This document shows, piece after piece, positions 18,693 through 28,180 of a stretch of DNA of 64,000 bases; within the stretch, counting starts at the first letter, position 1; every line of letters starts with the position of its first letter. The stretch lies in the NCBI RefSeq assembly GCF_900107685.1, contig NZ_FNRQ01000003.1:434001-498000 (forward strand), read 5' to 3'. The notes under the pieces are model-generated. The model searched no databases and was not told the DNA's origin. It was given only the letters and a program-made list of their open reading frames with translations. This stretch comes from Paraburkholderia sartisoli. Lineage in GTDB: Bacteria > Pseudomonadota > Gammaproteobacteria > Burkholderiales > Burkholderiaceae. The position numbers and the translations under genes are program-made.

Positions 18693-19256
18693 TCAGGGCT
18701 GCCTGTGCGTGGCGGCCCACTCCTTCACCGCCTTCAGCGTGTTCTCGACGTGCTGGTCGGGCGAAAGGCTCGTGTATTCGTAGATCACCTTGCCGTCGGG
18801 CGCGATCACGTACGACACGCGGTTCGCCATCGACGCGTGCATCGGCATGCCGGCATCGTACGCATCGATGATCTTGCTGTTCTCGTCGGCGGCCACGGGG
18901 AATTTGCTGCGGCATTCGCTGACCGAGAATTTCGTCAGCGTCGCGATGTTGTCGTGCGAGACGCCGATCACGGTCGCACCATACTTTTTATACTCGTCGA
19001 CGGCTTCCGCGAAGTCGTGCGCTTCGATCGTGCAGCCTTTCGTGAACGCCGCCGGGTAAAAGTACAGCACGACGGGGCCTTTCTTCAGTGCGTCGGCGAG
19101 TTCGTAGGTGTACGTCTTGCCGCCGAGCGATGCCTGCGTCGTGAAGTCAGGTGCGGCGTCACCCGGCTTCAGCGTCGCGCTGGCGTTGAGCGCGAAGAGC
19201 GAAAGCGCCGCGGACACACAGGCGGCCGCGATCCACGGCCATGTATTTCGTTTCAT
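18693..19256 (-). CDS. Exported peroxiredoxin (AhpC/TSA, BCP-like)
   Basis: The 187-aa protein has a signal peptide (KRNTWPWIAAACVSAALSL..., cleavage after ASA) and a thioredoxin-fold peroxidase domain. The peroxidatic Cys lies in FYPAAFTKGCTIEAHDF, the PxxxT/SxxC motif of the family with Ala-Ala in the second and third places. A second Cys occurs in SVSECRSKFP and may be the resolving one. It should reduce peroxides in the periplasm. A GTG one codon upstream (19259) is an equally possible start, with AAGGGAAACC before it. Confidence 0.88.
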   Translation of the reverse strand: MKRNTWPWIAAACVSAALSLFALNASATLKPGDAAPDFTTQASLGGKTYTYELADALKKGPVVLYFYPAAFTKGCTIEAHDFAEAVDEYKKYGATVIGVSHDNIATLTKFSVSECRSKFPVAADENSKIIDAYDAGMPMHASMANRVSYVIAPDGKVIYEYTSLSPDQHVENTLKAVKEWAATHRQP

Positions 19257-19336
19257 CACGGTTTCCCTTTCTGACGACTGACAAGCAGCCCGCGAGCGCG
19301 ACCCGAACCCGTTTCGCGCATACCAGCGAAGCTGCG

Positions 19337-20662
19337 TTAGCTGTCAGTATGCCCGCCTGTCCACGATGCTGCAGAAAGGCTCAATCCGGCGATCACCTCG
19401 GGCGTGAGCCCGGCGAATTCCGGCAGCGGCGCTTCGCGTACGATCGCATCCACGTCGAGGCCCTGCTCGATCGCCTCGGTGATGCGCAGCAGCGTGCCGA
19501 GCGGGCCCGCATGATTGACGATGGCGTCGCGAATCTGCGGCGCGAGGCCCAGCCGGTCGAGCGTACACTCCGGCGTCGAATCGACCACCACGTGGACGAG
19601 CGAAAAGACGCCGGTCATGAACGCGGCGTCGGCGAAGCGGTCATCGGAAGGATGCAGCCGGTTGCCCGCCAGTTCCATGAAGCGCGAACGCGTCCGGCCG
19701 AGCTGCACGAGCGGATCGGAGCGCCACGGCAGATCGCGGCCGTCGGCGTACAGCAACAGCTGGGTCCACCGCGCGATCTGGCGCGTGCCGGTTGCGGTGA
19801 TCGCCTGGCGCAGCGACGAGATTTCGCGGCCGAGCCCGAACGCGCTCGAATTCGCGAGCCGCAGCAACTGCACGACGACGTTCGGATTGCGCTTCAGCTC
19901 CTCTTCGATTTCGTTGATGTCGGGCTCGCGGGAAAGCAGCGCGAGGAGCCGCAGCAGCGCTTCACGCGACGACTTCGGACGCGGTGCGGCCAGCACCTGG
20001 GGCCGCGCGAAGAAATAACCCTGGAAGAGATCGAAGCCCAGTTCGCTGGCGAGCGCGAAGTCTTCGCGCGTCTCGACTTTTTCCGCGACCAGCGTCTTGC
20101 CGAACCTGCGGATCGTCGACACGAGTTCGGGCAGCTTCGCGCGGTCGGTCTGCAGAAAGTCGATCTTCACGATGTCCGCATGCGGCAGGACCCTGACGAG
20201 CTCCCCGGAAAGTTCGACCACGTCGTCGAGCGCGATCTGGAACCCGGCGCGACGCAACTGGATGAGACGCCTCAGCACGCTTGCATCGAACCGGACGGTC
20301 TCGAGAATCTCGAGCACGAAACGCTCGGGGGACATCACGTGAATCATGTCGTCGAAGAGCAGGTCCCGGCCGATGTTCACATAACCGCGATGCTCGCCCA
20401 GCACGGCCGGCACGCCGAGCCCGCCAATCGTGCGGGCGACCACGTGGGCGGTGGCTTCGTCGTCGCTGCTGACCTGCGCGAAGTTCTGTTCGCCGGAACG
20501 AAACAGCAGCTCATACGCGAAAAGCGCACCCGAGCGGTCGAGGATCGGCTGACGGGCGAGGAACGCGAACTGGCACGCCGGAACGGCGCCGTCCGGCGCC
20601 TGCAAGGCCGTGCCGGGATCGGCATGCGTGGGCGTTGATCTGGTCTCGCTCGGTTCAGACAT
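19337..20662 (-). CDS. EAL-HDOD signalling protein (YuxH-type), EAL degenerate
   Basis: The 441-aa protein has an EAL-like domain (about 25-215), then an HDOD domain (about 225-420) marked by NPNVVVQLLRLANSSAFGL. The EAL half is catalytically degenerate: the signature reads YELLFR, the DDFGTG metal site is reduced to LDDVVELSG, though KIDF is kept. It probably binds c-di-GMP or acts as a scaffold rather than hydrolysing it. The start MSEPSETRS is favoured over an upstream in-frame codon at 20770 on composition, but the ribosome site is weak. It is divergent from the PAS-GGDEF-EAL gene. Confidence 0.88.
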   Translation of the reverse strand: MSEPSETRSTPTHADPGTALQAPDGAVPACQFAFLARQPILDRSGALFAYELLFRSGEQNFAQVSSDDEATAHVVARTIGGLGVPAVLGEHRGYVNIGRDLLFDDMIHVMSPERFVLEILETVRFDASVLRRLIQLRRAGFQIALDDVVELSGELVRVLPHADIVKIDFLQTDRAKLPELVSTIRRFGKTLVAEKVETREDFALASELGFDLFQGYFFARPQVLAAPRPKSSREALLRLLALLSREPDINEIEEELKRNPNVVVQLLRLANSSAFGLGREISSLRQAITATGTRQIARWTQLLLYADGRDLPWRSDPLVQLGRTRSRFMELAGNRLHPSDDRFADAAFMTGVFSLVHVVVDSTPECTLDRLGLAPQIRDAIVNHAGPLGTLLRITEAIEQGLDVDAIVREAPLPEFAGLTPEVIAGLSLSAASWTGGHTDS

Positions 20663-20675
20663 GTCTGTTGGCGGG

Positions 20676-20702
20676 TGGTGGAATTCTGCTGGTGGAATTC
20701 TG
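20676..20702. repeat. 13-bp direct repeat in the divergent signalling promoter
   Basis: TGGTGGAATTCTG occurs twice, offset by 14 bases, directly in front of the HDOD-EAL start. Further out in the same 339-bp gap (20663-21001) lies a 12-bp palindrome, GGAAGCGCTTCC (20833-20844). Nothing else is seen in this gap. Confidence 0.5.
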
Positions 20703-21001
20703 TTTGAGCCCGGCGCGCAGGTTCTGCTTGCCCGCGTTGCTCCGGCCCCATGCGAGACGGCTGCCGGCACTTTGGCGCATCGACGATATTCGCGTCACTG
20801 TAACTGAAACCGGAAATTATTACAGCGCTGGTGGAAGCGCTTCCGGTGATCGTTGCTTTTTTGCCCGCCAGGCTAAAGATTTTCGCGCCGGGGTCGTTAT
20901 CCCGTTCTGATAGGCGGGCTCGTGCCTTTGGGCCGCGCCCCCGAAAACGGCGGAACCGGTCGTCCGCCAGCCAGTGAGAATACGGGTTGCCAGCGACAAA
21001 C

Positions 21002-22828
21002 ATGGAAGCGAACAGCGTCACCGCGCCCCGCCGGGGCCCCCTGCGCACGGTCATCGAGCGGTTGCGCATGCTTGGCCGGCGCGCGGACAGGCAAGCCGCC
21101 GGGCCAGGCAGCCGGCCGGCTGGCGGCGAGACCCTCGCGGCCGTCGGCGCCGTGGATTTCCTCGCCCATGTCGACGCCAGTCTCAAGTTCCTGTACGTGT
21201 CGGACGCGAGCCTGCGCTTCATCGGCTACCACCGCGAATACCTGCAGACGATCACGCTCCACGATCTGGTCGCCCCGGGCGACGTCGCGAAGCTCGACGC
21301 CCTGCTCGCCCGCGCCCGGGACAGCAACACCATCGAAAAAACCACGCTCGACCTCGTGAAGTCGCTGACCTACCCGGTCGCGGTCGAACTGCGCGTGGTG
21401 CGCAACACGCACGACGGCGTCGAGGGCTACGCGATCGCCGGCTTCGACGTCTCGGCCTGGCGCGCGACGGAGGACCGCCTCAATCATGCACTGCATCACG
21501 ACCGGCTGACCGGCCTCGCGAACCAGTCCGCCCTCACGCCCGCGCTGCTGAACGCCCAGCAGCAGGCCGACGCGCACGACTCCAGCGCGGCGCTGCTGCT
21601 GCTCGACATCGACGACTATCAGCGCGTGAACCGCGCGCTCGGCTACGACGCCGGCGACGAGATGCTGCGCGAAACCGCGCGCCGCCTGCAGAACATGATG
21701 AACGGCGGCGAGATTCTCGCGCGCGCCACGAGCGACGAGTTCGCGATCCTGATGCCGCTGATCTCGACGCACCAGAACGCCGCGCTCGCCGCCGAAGCGC
21801 TCGCGCGGCGCCTCCTGACCGCCGTCCAGCGTCCGTATTCGTTCAACGGCCAGCAGGTGCATCTGTCGGCGAACATCGGCATCGCGCTCTACCCGGACGC
21901 GCGCCATCTGAAGGACACGCCCGCCAGCGACAGCCAGCTGCAACGCTGCGCCGATCACGCGCTGATCCAGGCCAAGAAGTCTGGCGGCAACACGCTCGCG
22001 TTCTATGTCCCCGATGACAACCCCGCCGACGCCGAGCGCCTCAAACTCGAGTCCGATCTCTACGACGGCGTGCGCAACGGCGAGTTCTCGCTGCACTTCC
22101 AGCCGATCACGAGCAGCCAGACACATGGCGTCGTCGGTGTCGAGGCGCTGATCCGCTGGCTGCATCCGGTACATGGTCTCCTGCCGCCATCGATGTTCAT
22201 CCCGCTCGCCGAATCGGTCGGCCTCATCAACTACCTGGGCAACTGGGTGTTGAAGATCGCGTGCATGCAGCTGATCCAGTGGGACGCGCAAGGCATTTCG
22301 CTGCAATACGTCGCGGTGAACGTGTCGCCCCAGCAGTTCCGCGACCCGCGTTTTACCGAGAGCGTGCGCGAGGCGATCACGCTCACCGGCATCGACCCGC
22401 GCCGGCTCGTGTTCGAGATCACGGAAAGCCTGCTGATGCACGACCCGGTACACGCGAAGGCGCTGCTCGAAGAGATGACCGCGATCGGCATCCGCTTTGC
22501 CGTCGACGATTTCGGCACCGGCTATTCGAGCCTCGCGTATCTGCAGCGCTTCCCGCTTGCGAAGCTCAAGATCGACCGTAGCTTCGTGGAGAATCTGCTA
22601 ACCTCGCGCAACGACCAGGCGATCGTGAGCGCGGTGGTCGGACTGGCCCAGACACTCGATCTCGAACTCGTCGCCGAAGGCGTCGAAACCGAGGCACAAC
22701 GCGCGCTCCTGACCGAGATGGGCTGCGACCACATTCAGGGCTGGCTCGTCTGCAAGGCGCTGCCGTCGGACGAACTGGCGCAGCGCTTCCAGTCGCGCGC
22801 GCTCCGTCTGCACACCGCGGTGGCCTGA
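21002..22828 (+). CDS. PAS-GGDEF-EAL protein, likely c-di-GMP phosphodiesterase
   Basis: The 608-aa protein has an N-terminal basic stretch and a PAS domain (about 45-155). A GGDEF-type domain (about 165-325) follows, with DRLTGLANQSAL at its start but TSDEF in place of GGDEF, so cyclase activity is unlikely. The EAL domain (about 345-600) has intact GVEALIRW, NVSPQQF, EITES, DDFGTGYSSL, KIDRSFV and AEGVET. It is therefore expected to hydrolyse c-di-GMP, perhaps with GTP binding by the degenerate domain as regulator. There are no membrane segments. The start is the Met at 21002. Confidence 0.92.
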   Translation: MEANSVTAPRRGPLRTVIERLRMLGRRADRQAAGPGSRPAGGETLAAVGAVDFLAHVDASLKFLYVSDASLRFIGYHREYLQTITLHDLVAPGDVAKLDALLARARDSNTIEKTTLDLVKSLTYPVAVELRVVRNTHDGVEGYAIAGFDVSAWRATEDRLNHALHHDRLTGLANQSALTPALLNAQQQADAHDSSAALLLLDIDDYQRVNRALGYDAGDEMLRETARRLQNMMNGGEILARATSDEFAILMPLISTHQNAALAAEALARRLLTAVQRPYSFNGQQVHLSANIGIALYPDARHLKDTPASDSQLQRCADHALIQAKKSGGNTLAFYVPDDNPADAERLKLESDLYDGVRNGEFSLHFQPITSSQTHGVVGVEALIRWLHPVHGLLPPSMFIPLAESVGLINYLGNWVLKIACMQLIQWDAQGISLQYVAVNVSPQQFRDPRFTESVREAITLTGIDPRRLVFEITESLLMHDPVHAKALLEEMTAIGIRFAVDDFGTGYSSLAYLQRFPLAKLKIDRSFVENLLTSRNDQAIVSAVVGLAQTLDLELVAEGVETEAQRALLTEMGCDHIQGWLVCKALPSDELAQRFQSRALRLHTAVA

Positions 22829-22913
22829 TGTACAGGATCGACCCGAAGTCAGGATACCCGGGACGCACCGGCATGCTGAACACTGGAATACGTATGGCTT
22901 TGGCGGGACTTAA

Positions 22914-24368
22914 ATGAAGGCTGCGCTGCTGGACAGGCTGTGGTCGCGAATGAACGAGCGCGGGGACTTCCCCATGCTCTCGCAGGCGATGCGCACCACC
23001 GTGTCGGCGATGAACAATGACGATCTCGATTTTTCCGCGCTCGTGCAAGTCGTGCTGTCGGATTTCGCGCTCACGCAAAAGGTGCTGCGGCTCGCCAACT
23101 CGGCGATGTACATGGCGTTCGGCGGCAACATCACGACTGTCACGCGCGCGCTGATGGTGCTCGGCATGGACGCCGTCGGCCATCTGATCGTCGGCCTGAA
23201 ACTCGTCGATCACTTTCACCACAGCGTGCCGCGCCGCATCGACGCGAAGCTCGAACTGAACCGCACGATGCTCTCGGGCTGCGTCGCGCGCAAGCTCACC
23301 GAGCGCGGCGACCTGCGCGCCGGCGAAGAGGCCGTCGTCTGCACGCTGATGCGTCAGGTGGGCAAGCTGCTGGTCGTCTTCTACCTCGACGCCGAGTGGG
23401 ACAAGATCCGCCGCAAAATCGACGCGGGCGTCGACGAAAACGAGGCGTGCAACGACGAACTCGGCGTCACGTTCGATGAAATCGGTCTTGAAGCGGCGAC
23501 GCGCTGGCGCCTGCCCGACATGATCCGCGCCGGCATGACGCAATATGAAACGCCGGACAACGCGTCACGCCAGGTGCAGTGGCTGCGCGCCATCACCAAC
23601 TATTCGACTGAAGTCTCGCACGTCCTGACGACGCCGAACATGTCCGACGCGGTGCGCGAAACGAGTATCGCCGAGCTTGCGCACCGCTACGGTCACATGC
23701 TCGGCACCGAACCGGAAACGCTCGTCGCCATGAGCATCGCGCTCGCGGGCGAAGAGTCCGACGACGGCGTGATGCGCGAGATCGTCGAGCTGCGCGCGAA
23801 CGCCGATGCGATCGCGCGCGAAGCGCTCGACCCCGAAGCGCGTATCGCCGCCTGTGTCGAGGACCTGCGTGCGCTGCCTTCCGACAATCCGGTCGGCCCG
23901 GTGCTCGCGATGGCATCCGAGACCGTTCTGGCAGGGCTCAATTTCACGCGCACGGTCGTGTTCGTGAGGCATGGCGCCGGCTCGTTCAAGGCGCGGCTCG
24001 GTCTCGGCCCGAAGATGACCGCGCTGTTGCCGACGCTCGGCTTCACCGCGACGTTCGAACCGGACGTGTTCCATCTGGCGATCGCGAATTCGGTCGGGAT
24101 TTTCATCGAGAACGCGCGCGACCCGAAGATCATGGCGCGTCTGCCGGCATGGTTCCGTCGCGCGTTCGACGACGCGCGTTCGTTCGTGATCCTGCCGGTC
24201 GTGCTGGAAGAGAATCAGTCGACGGTCGCGCTCATGTACGGCGACTGGTCGCATTCGCAGGAACCGCGCAAGATCTCGCAGAAAGAGATGGCGGCGTTGA
24301 ACGAGCTGGCGCGTGAGATGGGACGGTTTTTCGCGCAGTCGCCGAAGAGTGAGATGGAGGTGTTCTAG
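22914..24368 (+). CDS. HDOD-domain protein
   Basis: The 484-aa protein has an N-terminal HDOD domain (about 10-210), with VLSDFALTQKVLRLANSAMYMAFGG and VTRALMVLGMDAVGHLIVGL. These are the features of the metal-independent HD-related output domain. A middle helical region follows, and a C-terminal segment (about 310-480) looks GAF-like. It lies 85 bp after the PAS-GGDEF-EAL gene on the same strand, so the two are probably co-expressed. HDOD proteins act in signalling and motility control without known catalysis. Confidence 0.88.
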   Translation: MKAALLDRLWSRMNERGDFPMLSQAMRTTVSAMNNDDLDFSALVQVVLSDFALTQKVLRLANSAMYMAFGGNITTVTRALMVLGMDAVGHLIVGLKLVDHFHHSVPRRIDAKLELNRTMLSGCVARKLTERGDLRAGEEAVVCTLMRQVGKLLVVFYLDAEWDKIRRKIDAGVDENEACNDELGVTFDEIGLEAATRWRLPDMIRAGMTQYETPDNASRQVQWLRAITNYSTEVSHVLTTPNMSDAVRETSIAELAHRYGHMLGTEPETLVAMSIALAGEESDDGVMREIVELRANADAIAREALDPEARIAACVEDLRALPSDNPVGPVLAMASETVLAGLNFTRTVVFVRHGAGSFKARLGLGPKMTALLPTLGFTATFEPDVFHLAIANSVGIFIENARDPKIMARLPAWFRRAFDDARSFVILPVVLEENQSTVALMYGDWSHSQEPRKISQKEMAALNELAREMGRFFAQSPKSEMEVF

Positions 24369-24457
24369 CGTGGGTTGTTGCCGGCGGCTGTCGGCACGCC
24401 ACCGGTTCACGATTGAAGGCTGCGATCCGCCTTCCTGCCTTCCTGTTTCAGGGCGCT

Positions 24458-25846
24458 TTAATCCTCGATCCGCTCCAGCCCCGCGGCTTCGGCGCTGCTA
24501 TCCGCAACACCCGCCCATGCGGCCGCCACCAGCGCGAGGCCCGCAACATCACCCGGCGTCAACGGCGCGAGCTGTGCGCTTACCGCGTCCAGATCGCTCC
24601 ACGCGCCGTTTTCCAGCGCCTCGATGGCCGACAGCAGCGCGCCCAGCGCCCCTTCGCGACGCAGAATCGCCGCGCGGATCGGGCGGGTCAGCATCAGCAT
24701 GTCGAGCGTGCTGTCCAGCGGCTCGCCGAACACCGCATCCACAAACGAAAACACGCCCGTGAGAAACGCCGCATCGGCTTCGTCGCGACCGGCTTCAGGC
24801 AGACGCTCGATCGCGAGTTCCATGAAGCGCGCGCGCGTGGCGGCGAGTTGCAGCAGGGGATCGTCTTCGTGTGACACCTTGCGGCCGTCCGCGTAAAGCA
24901 GCAGTTGCGTCCAGCGTGCAATGCGGTTCGTGCCCGTTGCGTTGATCGCTTCGCGCAGCGACGTGACCTTGTGACCGAGACCCAGGCCGCTCGAATTCGC
25001 GAGCCGCATCAGATGCATCACGAGCACCGGGTTGAGCTTGAGTTCCGCCTCGAGCTGCGCGACGGTCGGATCGGACGCGAGCATCTGCAGCAGGTTCAGC
25101 AGCGCGTGACGCGGCGCGCTGGCGCGGCGCATGCCCTGCGCGTGCGGGCGCGCGAAGAAATAGCCCTGAAAACGGTCGAAGCCGAGATCGTACGCGGCCT
25201 GAAACGCGGCCGGCGTATCGAGGCCCTTCGCGATCAGGATCTTGCCCGCCGCCTTCAGCACCTTCGCGAGCTTCGGCAGCAACGCGGGTTGCGTGTGGCG
25301 AAAATCGATCTTGATGGCGTCGGCGTATGGCAGCAGTTTCGCAAAGGTGTCGTCGGGCTGCGTGACGTCGTCGAGCACGAAACGATAACGTTTGCCATGC
25401 AGCGCGATCACGCGGTTGACAAGCATGTCGTCCGCAACCAGATCAGACGGCAGTTCGAGCATGAAGCGGGACGGCGGCAACAGACGCAACGTCTCTTCGA
25501 ACAGCATCTCGCGGCTCGCATCGATGTACGCCGTATGGCCCGCGAGCGCGCCGCCGGCATCACGGTGCGCCGCCGCGAGGACGATGCGCTTCGCCACCTG
25601 GACACGTGCCGCCTGCGCGTCCTTGACGGCCTGCGTCAGCGCCGCGACGTCGATTTCGCTATCGGTAAAGTTCGTGGGATCGGGGTCTGGCACGGCCGGG
25701 CTGCGCACTTTCATCTCGAAGCCGCACAGCATGCCTTCGCGGTCCAGCAAGGGCTGACGGGCAACATAGACTTCATCCTGCACTGCGACAGCCTGCCCGG
25801 TGGCGTCCCCTTGCTGATGTGGATCTTCGACTGCGCTGATGGTCAT
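24458..25846 (-). CDS. EAL-HDOD signalling protein (YuxH-type), second copy
   Basis: The 462-aa protein has the same EAL-like plus HDOD layout as the gene at 19337 and is clearly its paralogue (shared FQGYFFARP, VLVMHLMRLANSSGLGLG and RIARWTQLLLYADGR). The EAL half is even more degenerate: FEMKVR for the EAL motif, LDDVTQPDD for the metal loop, and AKGLDT for AEGVET. Phosphodiesterase activity is not expected. GGGGAAGGGA directly precedes the ATG. It is convergent with the HDOD gene and closes the signalling cluster. Confidence 0.88.
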   Translation of the reverse strand: MTISAVEDPHQQGDATGQAVAVQDEVYVARQPLLDREGMLCGFEMKVRSPAVPDPDPTNFTDSEIDVAALTQAVKDAQAARVQVAKRIVLAAAHRDAGGALAGHTAYIDASREMLFEETLRLLPPSRFMLELPSDLVADDMLVNRVIALHGKRYRFVLDDVTQPDDTFAKLLPYADAIKIDFRHTQPALLPKLAKVLKAAGKILIAKGLDTPAAFQAAYDLGFDRFQGYFFARPHAQGMRRASAPRHALLNLLQMLASDPTVAQLEAELKLNPVLVMHLMRLANSSGLGLGHKVTSLREAINATGTNRIARWTQLLLYADGRKVSHEDDPLLQLAATRARFMELAIERLPEAGRDEADAAFLTGVFSFVDAVFGEPLDSTLDMLMLTRPIRAAILRREGALGALLSAIEALENGAWSDLDAVSAQLAPLTPGDVAGLALVAAAWAGVADSSAEAAGLERIED

Positions 25847-26011
25847 TCCCTTCCCCTGCGGAGCGTCTCGATGCCCCGTTCTGCCTGGCCGATTCTGGTG
25901 TATTTATCGTGGCAGGACGCAGCGTTCATCAATTCGCGCCACGGCCCTGCAACACCCGCAGATTCTAGCGCACGCGGGCCTCGTCAGATACCCGCGCGGC
26001 GCGGTTTTCCG

Positions 26012-26043
26012 AAAAAAAACCGGCCATCGAAATGACCGGTTTT
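26012..26043 (-). terminator. Rho-independent terminator of the arginine gene cluster
   Basis: On the minus strand an 8-bp AAAACCGG/CCGGTTTT stem, extended inward to a CGAA-type loop with one mismatch, runs into eight T residues. It is 63 bp after the stop of the binding-protein gene and ends the long minus-strand block. Confidence 0.85.
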
Positions 26044-26105
26044 CATCACCGCATGCTGCGTGAGCCGTGCTTGAACGAACCCGCGCTTCGCGCGTGGGGG
26101 CACGC

Positions 26106-26900
26106 TTACTTCAGCACGACCTTCACGTCGAAATACTTTGCCGCGTAGCGGTCGATGGTGCCGTCAGCTTTCAATTCTCTTAACGCCTGATTAAGCGCGT
26201 CCTTCAAAGCCGCGTCGCCCTTGCGCACGCCGAAACCGACGCCCGCGCCAAGCAGTTTTTCGTCGCTGACCGCCGGGCCCGCGAATTCAAAGCCCGCGCC
26301 TTGAGGGCGCTTCAGAAAGCCCTTCGAGGCCGCTTCCGCGTCCTGGAACGCAGCGTCGAGGCGACCCGAAGCCAGGTCTTCGTAGATCTGGTCCTGCGTC
26401 TGGTACGGCACAACGTCGACACCTGCCGGCGCCCAGCGCGCCTTCGCGTACGTTTCCTGAATCGTGCCCTGCAGCACGCCAACGTGTTTTCCCTTCAGCG
26501 ATGCCGGCGTCGGCAGCAGGCCACTGCCCTTCTTCGCGATCATCTGGTTCGGGATCGTGTAGATCGGATCGGTGAAATCGACCGCCTGACGGCGCTGGTC
26601 GGTGATCGTCATGTCCGAATTGATCGCGCTGAACTTGCGTGCCTGCAACGCGGGAATCAGGCCGTCGAAGGAATTTTCGACCCACACGCATTTCGCTTTC
26701 AGCTTTGCGCAAACGGCATTGCCGATATCGATGTCGAAGCCTTGCAGCGCGCCCGCGGGCGACTTCGATTCGAACGGTGCATACGACGCTTCGACGCCGA
26801 AGCGGATTTCCTTGATGTCGGTTGCGGATGCGGTGCCCGCTGCCATCGCGGCCGACGCGAAAAGCGCGAACGCGGCCATGTAACGCCAGGTTGTGTTCAT
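26106..26900 (-). CDS. Amino-acid ABC transporter substrate-binding protein (HisJ/AotJ type)
   Basis: The 264-aa periplasmic protein has a signal peptide (MNTTWRYMAAFALFASAAMA...). The family-3 binding fold follows, with IRFGVEASYAPFESK, GFDIDIGNAVCAKL and the arginine/lysine-binding region FDGLIPALQARKFSAI. The start at 26900 has GGA upstream; an upstream in-frame codon at 27074 adds unlike sequence. It is the last gene of the AST cluster, 230 bp after astE. The permease and ATPase genes are at the head of the block (35.5-37.9 kb), so this is most likely the arginine/ornithine receptor of that transporter. Confidence 0.9.
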   Translation of the reverse strand: MNTTWRYMAAFALFASAAMAAGTASATDIKEIRFGVEASYAPFESKSPAGALQGFDIDIGNAVCAKLKAKCVWVENSFDGLIPALQARKFSAINSDMTITDQRRQAVDFTDPIYTIPNQMIAKKGSGLLPTPASLKGKHVGVLQGTIQETYAKARWAPAGVDVVPYQTQDQIYEDLASGRLDAAFQDAEAASKGFLKRPQGAGFEFAGPAVSDEKLLGAGVGFGVRKGDAALKDALNQALRELKADGTIDRYAAKYFDVKVVLK

Positions 26901-27130
26901 CAGGGGAGTCCTTGCTGGTAACGAGGTAAAACAGAAAACCGGATCGAGGCGCGTAGGGTCGCAGCGCCCGCAGCGCGGTTCAAATCGGGGCGACTGCCGT
27001 GGTGCATCGCAACAGTCGCGAGGGCGGGATTGTACAGCGTCCGCGCCACGCGCCCGGCTGGGCGCGAACCGCACGCGACGCGATGGCCAGCCAGCATGCG
27101 TGTACCCGAAGATGCAATAACGTGTCGCGA

Positions 27131-28180
27131 TCAGGCAAGCGCGGCGAGCGTGCTGTCCGTCGTGTCGATGACGAGCAGGCCCGCGCGCAGGCCGGGTTTG
27201 ACGGTCGGGTTCGGAAACACGATGCGCTCTTCTTCGTGACGCACGGTATAGCGATAGTCGCCGTCGCGCGCGAGCAGCGTGTCCTTCACGAAGGGTGTGA
27301 AATTCGGCACGTCGGCGGCGACGAGCAGTTCGAACGCGTCGCTCTGCTTCGTGATCTGGTCGATCACCGTGAACACACGAGGAAGCGGTGCGGCAGCGTC
27401 ACCGGAGTGACCGGCTACCAGCTGACGCAACGCGCGATCCGCACCCGCGAAGCGCGCAAGATCGTTCTGCCCGAACGGGCGCACCTTGCCGAGTTCGAGC
27501 GTACAGGCCAGCGCGCCGCACGCGTCGGCCGTGAAATGCGAATACGTGTTGCCCTTCGTCGTGTGCAGCAGAACGGCGGCGATGCGTGCATCGCGCAGCC
27601 ACTCGAACATCACGCGCGAGAGCGGCGCACCGGTATGCGGCAGCAGCGCGAACTGCTCGAACACGGACGGGCGAATCGCGGTATGCATGTCGACGTGCCA
27701 GCGTGCTTCGGACGCATCCGGCGCGGCGGCGAAAAACCGCCGCGCGGCCTGTTCCAGGGCCAGCGCGCGCGGTGCTTCATGGCTTTGCGGCACCTGTGCG
27801 TGACGCCCGCTAAAGAGACGGTTCAGGTCGTCGTCGCGATAACGGCACCCGTCGCGCATCGCATCGACGTTGCCCAGAATCACAAGCAGACGACATTCCA
27901 GCGAGGCCTTGCCCGAAGCGATATCCCGCACGAGCGCGCAGAGCAGTTCGATCGGCGCGGTTTCGTCGCCGTGAATGCCCGCGGACGCAAGCACGCTGCG
28001 CGTGGTTTGCGTAAGCGCGGCCGGTTCGAGCAGCAGCACGCCGTCGTCGAGCCAGGTATAACGCACGCCGCTCGCCAACGTACCCTGCGCCTGCGCGGAA
28101 GAAGGACGCGTACACGCCAGCGTATACGCGAGAAAATCGTCGAGCAGCGCTTCCACGCCGGGTTTAGCGCTGGAAGTCAT
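27131..28180 (-). CDS. astE: Succinylglutamate desuccinylase
   Basis: The 349-aa zinc hydrolase is of the AspA/AstE family and catalyses the last AST step, N-succinylglutamate to glutamate and succinate. Zinc ligands are seen in GIHGDETAP (His and Glu) and in DMHTAIR (His). A catalytic Glu is expected in TLELGKV. It overlaps the end of astB by 17 bases, so the two are translationally coupled. Confidence 0.95.
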   Translation of the reverse strand: MTSSAKPGVEALLDDFLAYTLACTRPSSAQAQGTLASGVRYTWLDDGVLLLEPAALTQTTRSVLASAGIHGDETAPIELLCALVRDIASGKASLECRLLVILGNVDAMRDGCRYRDDDLNRLFSGRHAQVPQSHEAPRALALEQAARRFFAAAPDASEARWHVDMHTAIRPSVFEQFALLPHTGAPLSRVMFEWLRDARIAAVLLHTTKGNTYSHFTADACGALACTLELGKVRPFGQNDLARFAGADRALRQLVAGHSGDAAAPLPRVFTVIDQITKQSDAFELLVAADVPNFTPFVKDTLLARDGDYRYTVRHEEERIVFPNPTVKPGLRAGLLVIDTTDSTLAALA

